Below, piece after piece: positions 63,775-64,000 of a stretch of 64,000 bases of DNA. Origin of the DNA: Dictyobacter arantiisoli (GTDB lineage: Bacteria; Chloroflexota; Ktedonobacteria; Ktedonobacterales; Ktedonobacteraceae); contig NZ_BIXY01000017.1 of the NCBI RefSeq assembly GCF_008326305.1, forward strand, positions 29,550-93,549. The letters run 5' to 3'. The notes under the pieces were generated by a model. The model worked only from the letters and a program-made list of their open reading frames with translations, did no database searches and was not told the DNA's origin. The position numbers and the translations under genes were made by a program. Positions within the stretch are counted from its first letter, which is position 1, and each line of letters begins with the position of its first letter.

Positions 63775-64000
63775 TTGTTGTTGTTAAGCAACGCTTTTTA
63801 GCAGCTATCCGGGTGACAAAGTGTTTGATTCCCACTCTCATCGGGATTTTGTGGCTCACCCGCAGGTGGGCGCTGACGCCTAAGTTTGGTCCAAATTAAG
63901 AGCCAGATGCAATGGTGCAAGGAGTGACCGCAATGCGTGAAGCAAGGCCCCAGCTGCAGGCGCGCGGCAATTTAAGGTGAGCGCCTGCACGTGACCATCG
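63775..64000. other. Unassigned right edge of the window
   Basis: About 225 bp after the terminator. The base composition turns GC-richer and the AGCTATCCGGGTGACAAAGT region looks like the edge of a mobile element in style only, but no coding frame can be supported before the window ends. Confidence 0.3.

Noticed and set aside
63775..64000. New mobile element at the right edge
   Set aside because: Only a stylistic resemblance; no coding frame or repeat end can be supported before the window ends.

Overview
The window looks like a chromosomal stretch of a soil-type, multicellular Chloroflexota bacterium, most likely Ktedonobacterales. This is inferred from a large FAAL/NRPS/PKS cluster in a moderate-GC genome, actinobacterial-style group II intron and transposase debris, an IS607-type element with a TnpB that lacks zinc-ribbon cysteines, and secreted proteins of a kind I associate with that order. 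No rRNA, tRNA or CRISPR array was recognised.

Positions 70-32893 hold a hybrid lipopeptide cluster in two divergent halves. The left half (minus strand, transcribed 23292 to 70) is an assembly line of five genes: FAAL-ACP-C-A-T with a luciferase-like monooxygenase inserted inside the A domain; a KS-AT-KR-ACP PKS; a condensation domain fused to a SyrP/TauD-type dioxygenase; a B12-type radical SAM enzyme; and an NRPS of the form C*-A(Asn)-T-C-A-T-TE, whose first C-like domain has lost HHxxxDG. A textbook TTGACA-18-TATAAT promoter lies at 23587-23616. The right half (plus strand, 24642-32893) encodes an ATP-grasp ligase, an MFS exporter, a stand-alone A(Ala)-T-C NRPS and a membrane-anchored penicillin-acylase-type Ntn hydrolase. 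Together these suggest an N-acylated precursor containing a beta-hydroxy-Asn/Asp residue that may be deacylated during or after export. Between the halves lie a truncated group II intron reverse transcriptase and a transposase fragment.

Positions 33000-37615 are a patchwork: a tyrosine-recombinase stub, a three-gene unit of small proteins ending in a pRiA4b ORF-3-like protein, then PadR regulator, cytochrome P450 and 3Fe-4S-type ferredoxin on the minus strand, and an IS5-type transposase stub. Positions 37976-40719 form a compact flavin operon: an FMN-binding lipoprotein-like protein, its ApbE flavin transferase, and an NqrB/RnfD-like membrane domain fused to a flavin reductase. A class A PBP, glycosyltransferases and a flippase (40995-52255) are envelope and exopolysaccharide genes. 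They are interrupted by an IS607 element, a response regulator and a CoxG-like protein.

Positions 52400-60418 contain a second, less studied carrier-protein system: a stand-alone ACP and AcpS on the minus strand, and divergently an acyl-CoA dehydrogenase, an amino acid:[carrier protein] ligase (a class II aaRS paralogue without tRNA-binding arm), a DUF1839 protein, a GH2/beta-mannosidase-like protein and a thioesterase with Cys in the GxSxG nucleophile position. The core of this set recurs in proteobacteria, but its product is, as far as I know, unknown. It is my main candidate for an undescribed system. The window ends with a Tat-exported metallophosphoesterase, a large anchored extracellular protein and a terminator.
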